Positions 1-8,774 of a stretch of DNA of 59,416 nt are shown in pieces. Under the pieces are notes generated by a model that was not told the DNA's origin, searched no databases, and worked only from the letters and a program-made list of their open reading frames with translations. Source of the stretch: an uncultured beta proteobacterium (GTDB taxonomy: Bacteria; Pseudomonadota; Gammaproteobacteria; Burkholderiales; Rhodocyclaceae); assembly GCA_903886975.1 (NCBI GenBank), contig CAISOB010000085.1, positions 1 to 59,416 of the forward strand. The letters are read 5' to 3'. Position 1 is the first letter of the stretch, and each line of letters opens with the position of its first letter. The position numbers were made by a program, and so were the translations under genes.

Positions 1-196
1 CCTGCTTTACTGCTCACAGAATATGCGGTATTAGCGTAACTTTCGCTACGTTATCCCCCACTTCAGGGCACGTTCCGATGCATTACTCACCCGTTCGCCA
101 CTCGCCACCAGGGTTGCCCCCGTGCTGCCGTTCGACTTGCATGTGTAAGGCATGCCGCCAGCGTTCAATCTGAGCCAGGATCAAACTCTTCAGTTT
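1..196 (-). rRNA. rrs: 16S ribosomal RNA, 5' part (truncated by window edge)
   Basis: Read on the minus strand, the segment begins at about 196 with AAACTGAAGAGTTTGATCC and continues with the universal 16S start (GGCTCAG, then the AACGCTGGCGGCATGCC block and the CACATGCAAGTCGAACGG block). The first ~196 nt of the gene are present, including the V1 region; the rest lies beyond base 1. The short V1 stem and the sequence around GTGCCCTGAAGTGGGGGATA are typical of Betaproteobacteria, and I infer Rhodocyclales. The gene is transcribed leftwards, away from tyrS. Confidence 0.97.
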
Positions 197-363
197 AATA
201 CCTGTTTAAACTCTCGCTTGACGTCCCGACCATTCAGTTTCCTAAATAGCCAGACTTTTACTTCATCAGTGCGAGTTTCTTACATCTCGTTGCGATTTGT
301 GCCCAAATAAATTTAAGCACATCCACCAAGACCAAGAACCCACACCTATCGATTGTCTGATTT

Positions 364-372
364 TTAAAGAGC
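364..372 (-). promoter_or_regulatory. boxA antitermination site of the rRNA leader
   Basis: The minus strand reads GCTCTTTAA followed by AAATCAGACAATC, matching the boxA element of proteobacterial rRNA leaders. This RNA motif binds NusB-NusE and loads the antitermination complex that protects long untranslated rRNA transcripts from Rho. It lies about 170 nt upstream of the 16S 5' end and about 55 nt downstream of the proximal promoter. Confidence 0.85.
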
Positions 373-426
373 TTGAAAATCAGCCACTTAGCTGAGATTC
401 GCGCTGCATCTGCAGCGAAGGGCCGT

Positions 427-454
427 ATTATACAGTCGTTTCGTGGGGCGTCAA
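427..454 (-). promoter_or_regulatory. rRNA promoter, proximal (sigma-70)
   Basis: Minus strand: TTGACG (449-454), a 16-nt spacer, then a perfect TATAAT (427-432). The segment just upstream of the -35 box is AT-rich (GAATTATTCC, then GAAAAG), resembling an UP element. Transcription would start near 420 and read through boxA into 16S. Confidence 0.85.
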
Positions 455-558
455 CTCTTTTCGGAATAATTCTCAAACCGTCCAGATAACGCCAGAAACT
501 TTACAACCCATTGATTTTATTACTTTTTTTAACCCTGCCGCAGCAAGGAAAGATGCGA

Positions 559-586
559 ATTATACAGGGCCAAACGGGGGCGTCAA
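559..586 (-). promoter_or_regulatory. rRNA promoter, distal (sigma-70)
   Basis: Minus strand: TTGACG (581-586), a 16-nt spacer, then TATAAT (559-564). It is 132 bp upstream of the proximal promoter and shares the -35 box, spacer length, -10 box, a CCCC run after the -35 and an upstream GAATT(T)ATT segment with it. This is the tandem promoter arrangement usual for rRNA operons. Confidence 0.85.
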
Positions 587-639
587 CACTTTCCCGCAAT
601 AAATTCGCAACAACTTTCCAAGCCCCTGTTTATAAAGGA

Positions 640-1839
640 TCAACGAATATTGACCCGGGCGAATTTTCGCTTGCCAACCTGCAGGACTACCTTGACACCA
701 GCTGCGAATGCGAGATTCTTGTCTTCGATCTTGGTTCCATCGGCCTTTACCCCGCCCTGCTCGATCATGCGCAAGGCTTCCGACGTGCTGGCCGTCAAGC
801 CGGCTTGCTTGAGAATCTGGGCGAGGCCCAATACTCCGTCGACCGAGTCAAGATGGACTTCCGGAATATCGTCGGGAATCGCTCCCTGGCGGAATCGCGC
901 ATCAAAATCAGCGAGCGCATCGGTCGCCGCTGCCGCCCCGTGAAACCGCGCGACGATTTCCTGCGCGAGCAAGACCTTGACATCACGGGGGTTGCGGCCC
1001 TCTGCAACCGCACGCTTGAAAGTCGCGACTTCGTCCAAAGCGCGAAACGAAAGCAGGTCGAAATAACGCCACATCAACTCGTCGGAGACGGACATCAGCT
1101 TGCCAAAAATCTCGCGCGGCGGCTCGTTTATGCCAACGTAATTGCCTAGCGACTTGGACATCTTGTTGACCCCGTCCAGGCCTTCGAGCAGGGGCATCAT
1201 CAGGACGCATTGCGGCGCTTGACCGTAGTGTTTCTGCAATTCGCGCCCAACCAACAAATTGAATTTCTGGTCGGTACCGCCGAGTTCGACATCAGCCTTC
1301 ATCGCAACGGAATCATAGCCTTGGCAAAGCGGATAGAGGAACTCGTGGATCGCGATCGGCTGCCCGCCGCGATAACGCTTGGCAAAATCGTCACGCTCGA
1401 GCATCCGGGCCACCGTGTGCAACGCCGCCAGGCGGATCATCCCCGATGCGCCAAGCGGTTCGATCCAGCTTGAATTGAAGCAGATCTCGGTCTTCTCCGC
1501 GTCGAGGATCTTGAATACCTGTTCCTGATAGCTTTGGGCATTCACCAGGATCTGCTCACGCGATAGCGGCGGTCGCGTTGAATTCTTCCCCGTCGGATCG
1601 CCGATCATGCCGGTGAAATCCCCGATCAAGAACATCACATGGTGTCCAAGATCCTGGAAATGGCGCATCTTGTTGATCAGCACCGTGTGGCCCAAATGCA
1701 GATCGGGCGCGGTCGGATCGAAACCGGCCTTGATACGTAGCGGCCGGCCGCTTTTCAGCTTCTCCAGCAGTTCGCTTTCAATCAGCAGTTCATCCGCGCC
1801 GCGCTTAATCAGAGCCAGACTGTCTTCGACACCTCGCAT
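640..1839 (-). CDS. tyrS: Tyrosyl-tRNA synthetase
   Basis: Cytoplasmic class I aminoacyl-tRNA synthetase that attaches tyrosine to tRNA-Tyr. The 399-residue product has the HIGH-type motif HLGH at 48-51, KMSKS at 226-230, and the tyrosine/ATP pocket segment [15 protein letters not shown] (73-87). An S4-like RNA-binding domain occupies roughly the last 65 residues. The length fits the TyrRS subtype common in Betaproteobacteria. The ATG at 1839 is preceded by AGAGG at good spacing. The gene is divergent from the M23 peptidase gene and lies directly upstream of, and in the same direction as, the rRNA operon. Confidence 0.97.
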   Translation of the reverse strand: MRGVEDSLALIKRGADELLIESELLEKLKSGRPLRIKAGFDPTAPDLHLGHTVLINKMRHFQDLGHHVMFLIGDFTGMIGDPTGKNSTRPPLSREQILVNAQSYQEQVFKILDAEKTEICFNSSWIEPLGASGMIRLAALHTVARMLERDDFAKRYRGGQPIAIHEFLYPLCQGYDSVAMKADVELGGTDQKFNLLVGRELQKHYGQAPQCVLMMPLLEGLDGVNKMSKSLGNYVGINEPPREIFGKLMSVSDELMWRYFDLLSFRALDEVATFKRAVAEGRNPRDVKVLLAQEIVARFHGAAAATDALADFDARFRQGAIPDDIPEVHLDSVDGVLGLAQILKQAGLTASTSEALRMIEQGGVKADGTKIEDKNLAFAAGVKVVLQVGKRKFARVNIR

Positions 1840-1918
1840 GCAAAGCCTCTATCTTTTTACTCCCCCAAGCATTCTTGCGGGCTGTTAGACTACGGGGAAT
1901 TTTTCCGGGTATCCGTTC

Positions 1919-3247
1919 ATGGATGAACAGAAGAGCGAGATTTTAACGCATTCCAGTCCGGCAATCGATCGATTGCGTCGCCATCCGTGGGTCTTCGCCG
2001 GGCTTGGTGGCGTCGCGCTGCTCGGCATGATGACGGCGTTTGCTTTGGCGCCAGTCGGCGACGGCGATACTGTTCAACTCCAGAACGAGCTCGAGCAGTT
2101 GTCTGTTCCCGCCGTCACGATGATGGGCCTGGAGAACACCACCTATCTGCGCGAAGAACGCGTTCAACGTTCCGATACCCTTTCCAGCCTAACGATCCGA
2201 CTCGGCATCTCGGATCCGCAGGCTCTGGACTTCATACGAAGCGATCCACAGACCGGATCAATCGCCCGGCAACTGCGCCCTGGCAAGGTCGTGACTGCGA
2301 AAACTGGTGAACACGGCGAACTCATCGCGCTGTATTTCCCGCTAAACGGCAAGGACGCGACGGTGATAGTGGAGCGACGCGGCAATGGCTTCACCAGTAG
2401 TGAACGCGCCCTGAAGCTTGAAGCCCAGACCGTTGTCAAATCCGGTGAAATTCGCAGTTCATTGTTTGCCGCGACCGACGCGGCGGGGATCCCCGACGCG
2501 ATCGCCACGCAACTCGCGGAGATCTTCGGCGCGGACATCGATTTCTATCGCGACCTGCGCAAAGGAGATCGCTTCTCGCTGGTCTACGAGACACTCAATG
2601 ACCGCGGGCAACCGATCCGTACCGGCCGGATTCTCGCTGCGGAGTTCGCCAACAACCAGAAGGTCTATAACGCATACTGGTTCCAGAGCGAAGACGGCAA
2701 AGGCGGCTATTACACGGCAGACGGGAAGAATCTGCGCAAAGCCTTCCTCCGTTCGCCACTCGAGTTTTCACGCGTCACCTCAGGTTTCACTAACGCCCGC
2801 TTCCATCCCATATTGCAGGCTTGGCGCGCGCATAAAGGCGTGGACTACGGAGCGCCGATCGGCACCAAGGTGCGTTCCGTCGCCGATGGCGTCGTCGAGT
2901 TCTCCGGTTCCCAGGGCGGCTACGGCAATCTGCTCGTCATCAAGCACCAGGGCACCTATTCGACCGCCTACGGCCACCTGAGCCGCTTCGCCTCCGGCGT
3001 CCGGAAAGGGGCTCGGGTCAGCCAGGGCGAGACCATCGCCTACGTCGGTCAAACCGGTTTGGCGACGGGGCCTCATTTGCACTACGAATTCCGGGTCAAT
3101 GCGCAGCAGGTCAATCCACTCACCGTGACCCTGCCGGCAGCGATTCCGCTCGAGGCTTCCCAGATCAATTCATTCAAGCTTGCGACCGAGACGTTGCGCA
3201 CATATCTCGCCTTGGCGAAACAGATCAATCTGGCCACGCTCGAATAA
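1919..3247 (+). CDS. M23 family peptidoglycan endopeptidase (MepM-like)
   Basis: Membrane-anchored peptidase predicted to cut peptide cross-links in peptidoglycan during wall growth. The 442-residue product has one N-terminal transmembrane segment (about 24-46), a middle region of the OapA/Csd3-like type, and a C-terminal LytM domain. The zinc ligands are intact: H305-x3-D309 (HKGVD) and H386-x-H388 (HLH), with YGHL at 351-354. The catalytic site should therefore be active, unlike that of EnvC at 41.7 kb. The gene is divergent from tyrS. The tyrS-M23-erpA neighbourhood is common in Betaproteobacteria; the anmK gene often found between them is absent here. Confidence 0.93.
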   Translation: MDEQKSEILTHSSPAIDRLRRHPWVFAGLGGVALLGMMTAFALAPVGDGDTVQLQNELEQLSVPAVTMMGLENTTYLREERVQRSDTLSSLTIRLGISDPQALDFIRSDPQTGSIARQLRPGKVVTAKTGEHGELIALYFPLNGKDATVIVERRGNGFTSSERALKLEAQTVVKSGEIRSSLFAATDAAGIPDAIATQLAEIFGADIDFYRDLRKGDRFSLVYETLNDRGQPIRTGRILAAEFANNQKVYNAYWFQSEDGKGGYYTADGKNLRKAFLRSPLEFSRVTSGFTNARFHPILQAWRAHKGVDYGAPIGTKVRSVADGVVEFSGSQGGYGNLLVIKHQGTYSTAYGHLSRFASGVRKGARVSQGETIAYVGQTGLATGPHLHYEFRVNAQQVNPLTVTLPAAIPLEASQINSFKLATETLRTYLALAKQINLATLE

Positions 3248-3280
3248 GTAAGACCGCTGTGACCAAACGCGGCGCATTAA

Positions 3281-3302
3281 AAAGGCGACCGTGGTCGCCT
3301 TT
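3281..3302. terminator. Bidirectional intrinsic terminator between M23 gene and erpA
   Basis: AAAGGCGACC and GGTCGCCTTT form a 10-bp perfect stem around a 2-nt GT centre (4 nt or more unpaired in RNA). On the minus strand it is followed by TTTTTAA-type sequence, so it fits best as the end of the erpA transcript. On the plus strand the tail (TTTGTTCT) is weaker but would serve the M23 gene, whose stop is at 3247. Confidence 0.85.
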
Positions 3303-3321
3303 GTTCTGGGAAATTACCGCG

Positions 3322-3672
3322 TCAGGCAGTGAAGGACGAGCCGCAACCACAGGTTGACGTCGCGTTCGGGTTCTTGATCACGAACTGAGATCCTTCCAAG
3401 CCCTCGGTATAATCAATCTCCGCACCGACAAGGTACTGGTAACTCATCGGATCGACCAGAAGCGTGACGCCATTCTTCTGCAAGGACGTATCGTCCTCGT
3501 TGGCAACTTCGTCAAAAGTGAAGCCATACTGGAAACCGGAACAACCGCCACCCGTCACGAAAACGCGCAGCTTCAAGTCCGGGTTGCCCTCTTCATCGAT
3601 CAAATCCTTGACCTTGCTGGCCGCGCTATCGGTAAAAATAAACGGCAGCGGCATGTCAGTAGCTGTGTTCAT
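3322..3672 (-). CDS. erpA: Iron-sulfur cluster insertion protein ErpA
   Basis: A-type carrier that receives Fe-S clusters from the Isc system and delivers them to apoproteins, in the cytoplasm. The 116-residue product carries the three conserved cysteines of the HesB/IscA fold: C44 in GGGCSG and C108/C110 in CGCG. The frame is open upstream to 3690, but that start would put the ribosome binding site GGAAGGAAA inside the coding sequence, so the ATG at 3672 is preferred. It is the last gene of the leftward argC/DUF6776/bactofilin group and is followed by a terminator. Confidence 0.96.
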   Translation of the reverse strand: MNTATDMPLPFIFTDSAASKVKDLIDEEGNPDLKLRVFVTGGGCSGFQYGFTFDEVANEDDTSLQKNGVTLLVDPMSYQYLVGAEIDYTEGLEGSQFVIKNPNATSTCGCGSSFTA

Positions 3673-3723
3673 TAAATTTCCTTCCCGCACTTTCCCAATT
3701 CAAATGGTATTCCAGAGATGGGC

Positions 3724-4125
3724 TCAGTTACTCGAGGCCAGTTTGAGTTCGATGGTCTTGGCGCTGATCTGATGCACCAGCCGCCCCTGAATCACGGCGC
3801 CCTGCTGCATTTCGATCTGATGAAATTCAACATCCCCTGTGACTCGCGCGGAGGGCAATAGTTCCAGCGATTCGCCAGCAGTGACCGGCCCGATGACCGT
3901 GCCGTTGATCAACACGTGGCCGACCGAGATCTCGCCTTCGACACTGGCCTTCTCGCTGATCACAAGCGTTCCTTCGAGGCCATTCTCGCTTCTGATGTTG
4001 CCTCGAACCTCGCCGTCGATACGCAATCCGCCAGAGAAAATCATATTCCCTTCGATACGCGTCCCCGCACCGATCAGGCTATCGATACTATTCTGTGGCG
4101 TACTGCCTTTCTTGACACCGAACAT
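3724..4125 (-). CDS. Bactofilin (polymer-forming cytoskeletal protein)
   Basis: A 133-residue bactofilin. These proteins self-assemble into nucleotide-independent filaments under the membrane and often position peptidoglycan enzymes or polar complexes. The core (about 18-115) shows the regular hydrophobic/glycine pattern of the right-handed beta-helix (repeats like GLRIDGEVRGNI and SVEGEISVGHVLINGTV), flanked by short polar tails. It follows the DUF6776 gene by 12 bp, suggesting co-expression, and the M23 endopeptidase two genes away is a plausible partner because bactofilin-M23 pairs are recurrent. That partnership is inference. Confidence 0.93.
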   Translation of the reverse strand: MFGVKKGSTPQNSIDSLIGAGTRIEGNMIFSGGLRIDGEVRGNIRSENGLEGTLVISEKASVEGEISVGHVLINGTVIGPVTAGESLELLPSARVTGDVEFHQIEMQQGAVIQGRLVHQISAKTIELKLASSN

Positions 4126-4137
4126 GAGTTTCTCCGT

Positions 4138-4902
4138 TCAAAGAGTCACCGACTGTCTTGCGCGCACCGTGCCGTCTTGCAGCAAGCGCGCTTCAACGCC
4201 TTTTATAACCGCCCCGGCCGGTACCGAAAACACGCCCTCAAGCCGGTGAAAGTGCTTGATCTCGAAACGAAAACGCTGGGGGTTGGGCTCCGTCTCGGAA
4301 GGCAAAGTAATAATAGCATCTTTGCCAGCCTGTTGCACTTTGACAAGCAGTTGCAGCGAACCCTTGAATTCCCGGCCCTGACGGCCACCATTATTGACCA
4401 CCAGCATCCGGTAGCGATAGTCGCCCGCAGCGCCCTCGGGGTCTACACGCAGATGATCAATCTTGGCCACCGCGTCATCGCTCACTTCGGAAGCCGGCAT
4501 CAGGCCCTCGAAAAACGCGAGATCCTGTTTCAATGCTGCGTTTTCCAACTCAAGCGACTTGACCTGTGCGGACAATTGTCGCTGCGTCGCACGTTCCATT
4601 TGCAGACTGCTTTCACCCGAGCCCGCGAGGCTGCGTAACTTGGTCAATTCGCTGTCAAGTTCCATCACGTAGTTTCTCAGCGCCTGAATCTCGCGCGCTG
4701 ACTCATCACTGTGAAAACCGGCAATGCGCCGGCCTGCGTCATAAATCCACGCCGCCAGCGCGAGCGAGAGCGAGAGGATCGCAATCAGCCCAAGGGCGCG
4801 CCAATACCAGGCCACATGGGTCTTGATTGCCAGCTTCGGCGCGCTGATGCCGAAGCGCTGACGCAGCCGCTTGAATTTTACGGAAGCACTGGAAGTTGCC
4901 AT
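4138..4902 (-). CDS. DUF6776-type membrane protein with coiled coil
   Basis: Unknown function; 254 residues. A basic N-terminal tail (1-30), one transmembrane helix (about 32-54), a heptad-rich coiled-coil stretch (about 68-130) and a beta-rich C-terminal domain suggest a bitopic inner-membrane protein with a periplasmic part. The start overlaps the 3' end of argC by 25 bp and the stop is 12 bp before the bactofilin gene, so translation is probably coupled. The layout (anchor, coiled coil, small domain) would suit a scaffold for bactofilin filaments, but nothing in the sequence proves it. Confidence 0.8.
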   Translation of the reverse strand: MATSSASVKFKRLRQRFGISAPKLAIKTHVAWYWRALGLIAILSLSLALAAWIYDAGRRIAGFHSDESAREIQALRNYVMELDSELTKLRSLAGSGESSLQMERATQRQLSAQVKSLELENAALKQDLAFFEGLMPASEVSDDAVAKIDHLRVDPEGAAGDYRYRMLVVNNGGRQGREFKGSLQLLVKVQQAGKDAIITLPSETEPNPQRFRFEIKHFHRLEGVFSVPAGAVIKGVEARLLQDGTVRARQSVTL

Positions 4903-5906
4903 AGCCCGTCTGCTTCCGGCAAGCCGAACATGATGTTCATATTCTGCACGGCTTGTCCGGCCGCACCCTTGACGAGGTTATCGATCACCGAGAGCACAAC
5001 GAGCATATTGCCGCCCTGCGGCCGGTGCACCGCGATACGGCAAACATTCGCCGCGCGTACCGAGCGCGTATCCGGATGAGATTTCTCGGGCATCACGTCT
5101 ACAAATAACTCGCCGTCATAGCGTTTCTCGTAGAGCGCCTGGAAATCGGCTTCTGCTTTGATCGGCGCATAAAGCGTGGCATATATGCCGCGTATCACGG
5201 GAAGCAAATGCGGCACGAAGGTCAAGCCCACCTTGCCTCCGGCAATTCGGGACAACCCTTGCCGGATTTCCGGCAGGTGGCGGTGCCCGGGTACGCCGTA
5301 GGCCTTGAAATTGTCTGATGCTTCGGAGAACAGCGAAGAAACCTCGGCTTTGCGGCCAGCGCCGGAAACGCCGGACTTAGCATCGGCAATCAAATGATCA
5401 AGGTCAACCAACCCGCCCTCGATCAAGGGCATGAAGCCCAGTTGAACCGCCGTCGGATAGCACCCGGGATTGGCCACCAGGCGCGCATCTCGAATCGCTT
5501 CGCGATTAACTTCTGACAATCCATAGACGGCCTTCGCCACCCAGTTCGGACTGGCGTGCTGCATGCCGTACCATTGTTCCCACTCTGCCACGTCGGTGAT
5601 GCGAAAATCGGCGGCAAGATCGATGACCCGGACGCCGGCTTCAAGGAGTTCGGGCGCCTGCTGCATGGCGATGCCGTTCGGCGTGGCGAAGAAGACCAGA
5701 TCGCAGGCCTTCAGATTGGCGCGTGCCGGATCTTCGAACTGCAGGTCGACCCGTCCGCGCAGACTCGGAAACATGCGCGCCACGGGCGTTCCTGCATCGG
5801 CGCGCGAGGTGATCGCGACGATTTCCGCTGCGGGATGCTGTGCCAACAAGCGCAGCAACTCGACGCCCGTGTATCCGGTACCGCCAACAATCCCAAGCTT
5901 GACCAT
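4878..5906 (-). CDS. argC: N-acetyl-gamma-glutamyl-phosphate reductase
   Basis: Third enzyme of arginine biosynthesis: NADPH-dependent reduction of N-acetylglutamyl phosphate to the semialdehyde. 342 residues with the Rossmann motif GGTGYTG (8-14) and the catalytic cysteine C149 in NPGCYPT. An upstream extension to 5951 is possible, but the ATG at 5906 has a strong GAGGAGG ribosome binding site 5 nt before it. The substrate is made by ArgB, encoded in this window at 21.7 kb, so the arginine genes are dispersed as usual in Betaproteobacteria. Confidence 0.97.
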   Translation of the reverse strand: MVKLGIVGGTGYTGVELLRLLAQHPAAEIVAITSRADAGTPVARMFPSLRGRVDLQFEDPARANLKACDLVFFATPNGIAMQQAPELLEAGVRVIDLAADFRITDVAEWEQWYGMQHASPNWVAKAVYGLSEVNREAIRDARLVANPGCYPTAVQLGFMPLIEGGLVDLDHLIADAKSGVSGAGRKAEVSSLFSEASDNFKAYGVPGHRHLPEIRQGLSRIAGGKVGLTFVPHLLPVIRGIYATLYAPIKAEADFQALYEKRYDGELFVDVMPEKSHPDTRSVRAANVCRIAVHRPQGGNMLVVLSVIDNLVKGAAGQAVQNMNIMFGLPEADGLWQLPVLP

Positions 5907-5958
5907 CCGATCCTCCTCAACAGGTGGGCAATGATAGTCCGCACACCGCAAAAATACA

Positions 5959-5980
5959 AAAGCCGCCTACAGGCGGCTTT
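5959..5980 (-). terminator. Intrinsic terminator downstream of rpsI
   Basis: AAAGCCGCCT and AGGCGGCTTT form a 10-bp stem; on the minus strand it is followed by TGTATTTT. It lies 20 bp after the rpsI stop and separates the ribosomal protein operon from argC. Confidence 0.88.
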
Positions 5981-5999
5981 CGGTACGCAACAGAAGCGA

Positions 6000-6392
6000 T
6001 TAACGCTTGGAGAACTGCTTGCGACGACGCGCCTTGTGCAGGCCGACTTTCTTGCGCTCGACCTCGCGCGCATCGCGGGTCACGAAACCGGCCTTCGACA
6101 GCGCGGGCTTGAGCGCCGCATCGTATTCGATCAAAGCGCGCGTGATACCGTGACGAACCGCACCGGCCTGACCCGATTCACCGCCGCCGGCGACATTCAC
6201 CATGATGTCGAAGCCGCCCGTCTGCTCAACCAGTTCAAGCGGCTGACGAACGATCATGCGGCCGGTAACGCGAGAAAAAAACTCGTCGACCGGCTTGCCA
6301 TTGACCACGATATTGCCGCTACCGCGCTTCATGAATACGCGCGCTACGGCACTCTTGCGACGGCCCGTGCCGTAGTATAAATTTTCAGCCAT
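6000..6392 (-). CDS. rpsI: 30S ribosomal protein S9
   Basis: 130-residue small-subunit protein with the family ending in a basic tail (RRRKQFSKR) that reaches the P-site tRNA. The N terminus ([15 protein letters not shown]) and the FFSR and [15 protein letters not shown] segments are diagnostic. It follows rplM by 9 bp in the near-universal rplM-rpsI operon. Confidence 0.98.
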   Translation of the reverse strand: MAENLYYGTGRRKSAVARVFMKRGSGNIVVNGKPVDEFFSRVTGRMIVRQPLELVEQTGGFDIMVNVAGGGESGQAGAVRHGITRALIEYDAALKPALSKAGFVTRDAREVERKKVGLHKARRRKQFSKR

Positions 6393-6401
6393 TTCGACCC
6401 C

Positions 6402-6830
6402 TTAGAGTTCCAGAACTTTCGGCTGCTGGGCAGCATGCGGGTGCGTGGCACCCGCGTAGCACTTCATTTTCTTGAGCATGGCGTAACCGAGCGGCCCCTT
6501 CGGCAACATGCCCTTGACAGCCTTTTCGAGGACGCGGCCGGGGAAACGCTGCTGCATTTTGGTGAAGTTCGTTTCGTAAATGCCGCCCGGATAGCCGGTG
6601 TGACGATAGTAAACCTTGTCTTCAGCCTTGTTGCCGGTGACGCGCAATTTTTCCACATTGGTCACGACGATGTAATCGCCGGTATCGACATGCGGCGTGA
6701 ATTCGGGTTTATGCTTGCCGCGCAGGCGGCGAGCAATTTCAGTTGCGAGGCGGCCAAGCACCTTGTCAGTGGCATCAATCAGGAGCCACTCGCGCTGCAC
6801 TTCGTGCGCTTTGGCGGAGAAAGTCTTCAT
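6402..6830 (-). CDS. rplM: 50S ribosomal protein L13
   Basis: 142-residue large-subunit protein needed early in 50S assembly. Diagnostic segments are [19 protein letters not shown] (15-33), the TGDYIVV strand and the MLPKGPLG loop. First gene of the rplM-rpsI operon; a good sigma-70 promoter lies about 45 bp upstream. Confidence 0.98.
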   Translation of the reverse strand: MKTFSAKAHEVQREWLLIDATDKVLGRLATEIARRLRGKHKPEFTPHVDTGDYIVVTNVEKLRVTGNKAEDKVYYRHTGYPGGIYETNFTKMQQRFPGRVLEKAVKGMLPKGPLGYAMLKKMKCYAGATHPHAAQQPKVLEL

Positions 6831-6872
6831 TTGAAACGCCGTCCTTGTATGCCTGATAACGGAAAGCCGAGC

Positions 6873-6902
6873 ATCTTATTGCAAAGTGGCAAAGCGTGTC
6901 AA
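6873..6902 (-). promoter_or_regulatory. Promoter of rplM-rpsI (sigma-70)
   Basis: Minus strand: consensus TTGACA (6897-6902), an 18-nt spacer, then TAAGAT (6873-6878). The predicted start would give an untranslated leader of about 35 nt before the rplM ATG at 6830. Confidence 0.7.
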
Positions 6903-6980
6903 TCAGTGTTTTTGGTCCTGGCATTGAAAATGCGGACTGCTGGTCCGGCATAAACTCCCCCTGCGGGCAAGACAAGCGGA

Positions 6981-7008
6981 GGAACTTGAAACATTTTTAC
7001 CGTCCTAA
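6981..7008 (+). promoter_or_regulatory. Possible sigma-E-type promoter of the OsmC gene
   Basis: GGAACTT (6981-6987) followed after 15 nt by TCCTAA (7003-7008). The -35 box is an exact match to the RpoE/AlgU consensus; the spacer is one nucleotide shorter than the usual 16-17, so this is tentative. The leader would be about 50 nt. Confidence 0.35.
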
Positions 7009-7063
7009 TCTGTGGCAGACTGGCTTCCGCTTCAGGACGGACCAAGCTTATTGAGGGGATGGT

Positions 7064-7483
7064 ATGGAGTGCAAGGTGAAATGGACCGGCGACGGCATGT
7101 CGTTTCTCGCCGAAACGGGCAGCAAGCACGCCGTCGTAATGGATGGCGCTCCCGAAGCCGGCGGTCGGAACCTGGCGCCGCGACCGATGGAATTGCTGCT
7201 CGTCGGTACCGGCGGGTGCACCGCATTTGACGTCGTAATGATCTTGAACAAGGGTCGCCACGCCATCAGTGGCTGCGAAGTCAGCCTGCAAGCGGAGCGG
7301 GCCGAAGCCGAGCCGAAAGTGTTCACGCGGATTCACTTCCACTTCCGGGTCAGCGGGAAAAGATTGAATCCCGATGCGGTTGCGCGCGCCATCGAACTGT
7401 CAAAAGACAAATACTGCTCGGCTTCGATCATGCTCGGGAAGACTGCGGCGATAACGCACGACTTCGAGATCGTCGAAGATTGA
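7064..7483 (+). CDS. OsmC family peroxiredoxin-like protein
   Basis: 139-residue OsmC/Ohr-fold protein. The two reactive cysteines of the family are present at C52 (GGCTAFD) and C118 (KYCSAS), so thiol-dependent reduction of peroxides is plausible. It is closer to the YhfA-like branch found beside coq7 in many Betaproteobacteria than to Ohr. It is convergent with coq7. The start ATG is preceded by GAGGGG about 5 nt upstream. Confidence 0.9.
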   Translation: MECKVKWTGDGMSFLAETGSKHAVVMDGAPEAGGRNLAPRPMELLLVGTGGCTAFDVVMILNKGRHAISGCEVSLQAERAEAEPKVFTRIHFHFRVSGKRLNPDAVARAIELSKDKYCSASIMLGKTAAITHDFEIVED

Positions 7484-7519
7484 TCGCGCGCCAGAACAGC
7501 CCGGCTTTTGCATTCCCCA

Positions 7520-8140
7520 CTAAAGATAATAGGCTGTGCGCGTCATCACGCTTGCCGCTAGGCGCATCGCCGTCTTGATTCCAGCCGGCATTTCCTGCGC
7601 CCCAAGATTTACCGCCGCCTCGGCGTGTGACATTTCGTCGATCTTCATTTGCTGGACGATCGCCAGCGATTTGGCGTCCCGCTTCGGCAGATCTTCCAAA
7701 TGATGGTCAAGGTGGGCCTCGACCTGCCGTTCGGTCTCCGCCAGGAAACCCAGGCTCCGCGCGTCTCCGAGCTTGCCGGCGAACGCGCCAAGCGACAGCG
7801 AGCCCAAATACCAGAGCGGATTGAGCAGACTCTTGCGCGATCCCAATTCCTTGATGCGCCGCTCGGTCCAGGCCAAGTGTTCGGTTTCCTCGCCGGCGGC
7901 TTTTTCGAGAGCCTGCCGCACTTCGGCGTTGCGACAGGTCAGCGCCTGGCCCTGATAGAGCGCTTGCGCGCAAACTTCGCCGACGTGATTGACGCGCATC
8001 AGCGCGGCGGCGTGGGCTTTTTCTTTCGCCGACAGAACCGGTTCGCCGAGTTCCCGGCCGGGCACACCACGCGTACTCGTCGCCGGCGCAAAAAGCGTGC
8101 GCAAAGCCTTGTCAAACCCGATAATCAAAGGATCAAGCAT
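7520..8140 (-). CDS. coq7: 2-polyprenyl-3-methyl-6-methoxy-1,4-benzoquinone monooxygenase
   Basis: Di-iron membrane-associated hydroxylase of ubiquinone synthesis (demethoxyubiquinone hydroxylation). 206 residues. Carboxylate/histidine ligands of the di-iron site are visible: E55 (GEVCAQ), E85-x2-H88 (EETEH), a central glutamate near 137-141, and E169-x2-H172 (DEMSH). The Coq7 form rather than the flavin enzyme UbiF is usual in Betaproteobacteria. An oxygen-dependent step implies aerobic ubiquinone synthesis. Confidence 0.95.
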   Translation of the reverse strand: MLDPLIIGFDKALRTLFAPATSTRGVPGRELGEPVLSAKEKAHAAALMRVNHVGEVCAQALYQGQALTCRNAEVRQALEKAAGEETEHLAWTERRIKELGSRKSLLNPLWYLGSLSLGAFAGKLGDARSLGFLAETERQVEAHLDHHLEDLPKRDAKSLAIVQQMKIDEMSHAEAAVNLGAQEMPAGIKTAMRLAASVMTRTAYYL

Positions 8141-8186
8141 CAGTGGTCCAGTATGTCTAGGCCTGCCTGGGGCGCCAAAGCCCAGA

Positions 8187-8729
8187 CTAAGGTCGTACTA
8201 TGCGCGATTGCCCCCCGGTGCGCAGCACCCGGCGCGCAATCTCGGGACTGATGATCGTAGTGCCACCTACGGCGCAGAAGTAATTAGTGTAAAGCTCGAC
8301 GTTATGATTGTTACTGTTGCCCTGAATCCCGACCCATTGATTGCTCCGCGCCTTTGACCACGTCCCGTCGGACCGGCCGAACGCATAGACCCGGCGCTCG
8401 GCGGTATCGCAGCGCATGCCCTCGAAGCTGACGTTTTGCGCGCCGGCAGAACTGACGATGACCAGCGTGTAGCGAATTGCCCGGTCAGAATCCACCGAAA
8501 GCGACTTGGCGTCGATGAAATATTTGACGTCTTTCACCGCACCAACCGTGAATGGAATCAGGTCTTGCTTGTCTGGATACGCCGGCAGTTGCGCTTCAAC
8601 TTCCGCCCAAGGCTTGTTATTACTGTCTTTCTCAGGGTCATAGTCATTGTCTAAGCCGTTTCCAGCCGCCAGCGAAAGCGCGGGCAACACCAGCACACAG
8701 AAGAACTTACGGGTTTTCATGACATCCAT
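8187..8729 (-). CDS. CNP1-like secreted protein
   Basis: 180-residue protein of unknown function resembling the CNP1-like family. An N-terminal signal peptide ([17 protein letters not shown]) is followed by a beta-rich domain with conserved aromatic and cysteine residues, so a periplasmic location is likely. Two in-frame ATGs lie 9 bp apart (8729 and 8720); the second gives the cleaner signal peptide, and neither has a strong ribosome binding site. It sits between coq7 and rppH, all leftward. Confidence 0.7.
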   Translation of the reverse strand: MDVMKTRKFFCVLVLPALSLAAGNGLDNDYDPEKDSNNKPWAEVEAQLPAYPDKQDLIPFTVGAVKDVKYFIDAKSLSVDSDRAIRYTLVIVSSAGAQNVSFEGMRCDTAERRVYAFGRSDGTWSKARSNQWVGIQGNSNNHNVELYTNYFCAVGGTTIISPEIARRVLRTGGQSRIVRP

Positions 8730-8774
8730 AGATATAAGCCAATCGAGTCGAACCGACAGTGACGGAAGGCGGAA

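Larger units (their letters stand above)
197..639 (-). other. rRNA operon leader and promoter region (no protein gene)
   Basis: These 443 bases between 16S and tyrS hold no credible protein gene; the 72-codon minus-strand frame at 258-476 lies inside the rRNA leader and is not a gene. The stretch contains two tandem sigma-70 promoters, AT-rich segments upstream of each, and a boxA antitermination sequence. No intrinsic terminator is visible between the tyrS stop and the distal promoter, so some tyrS read-through into the rRNA operon is possible. Confidence 0.85.
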
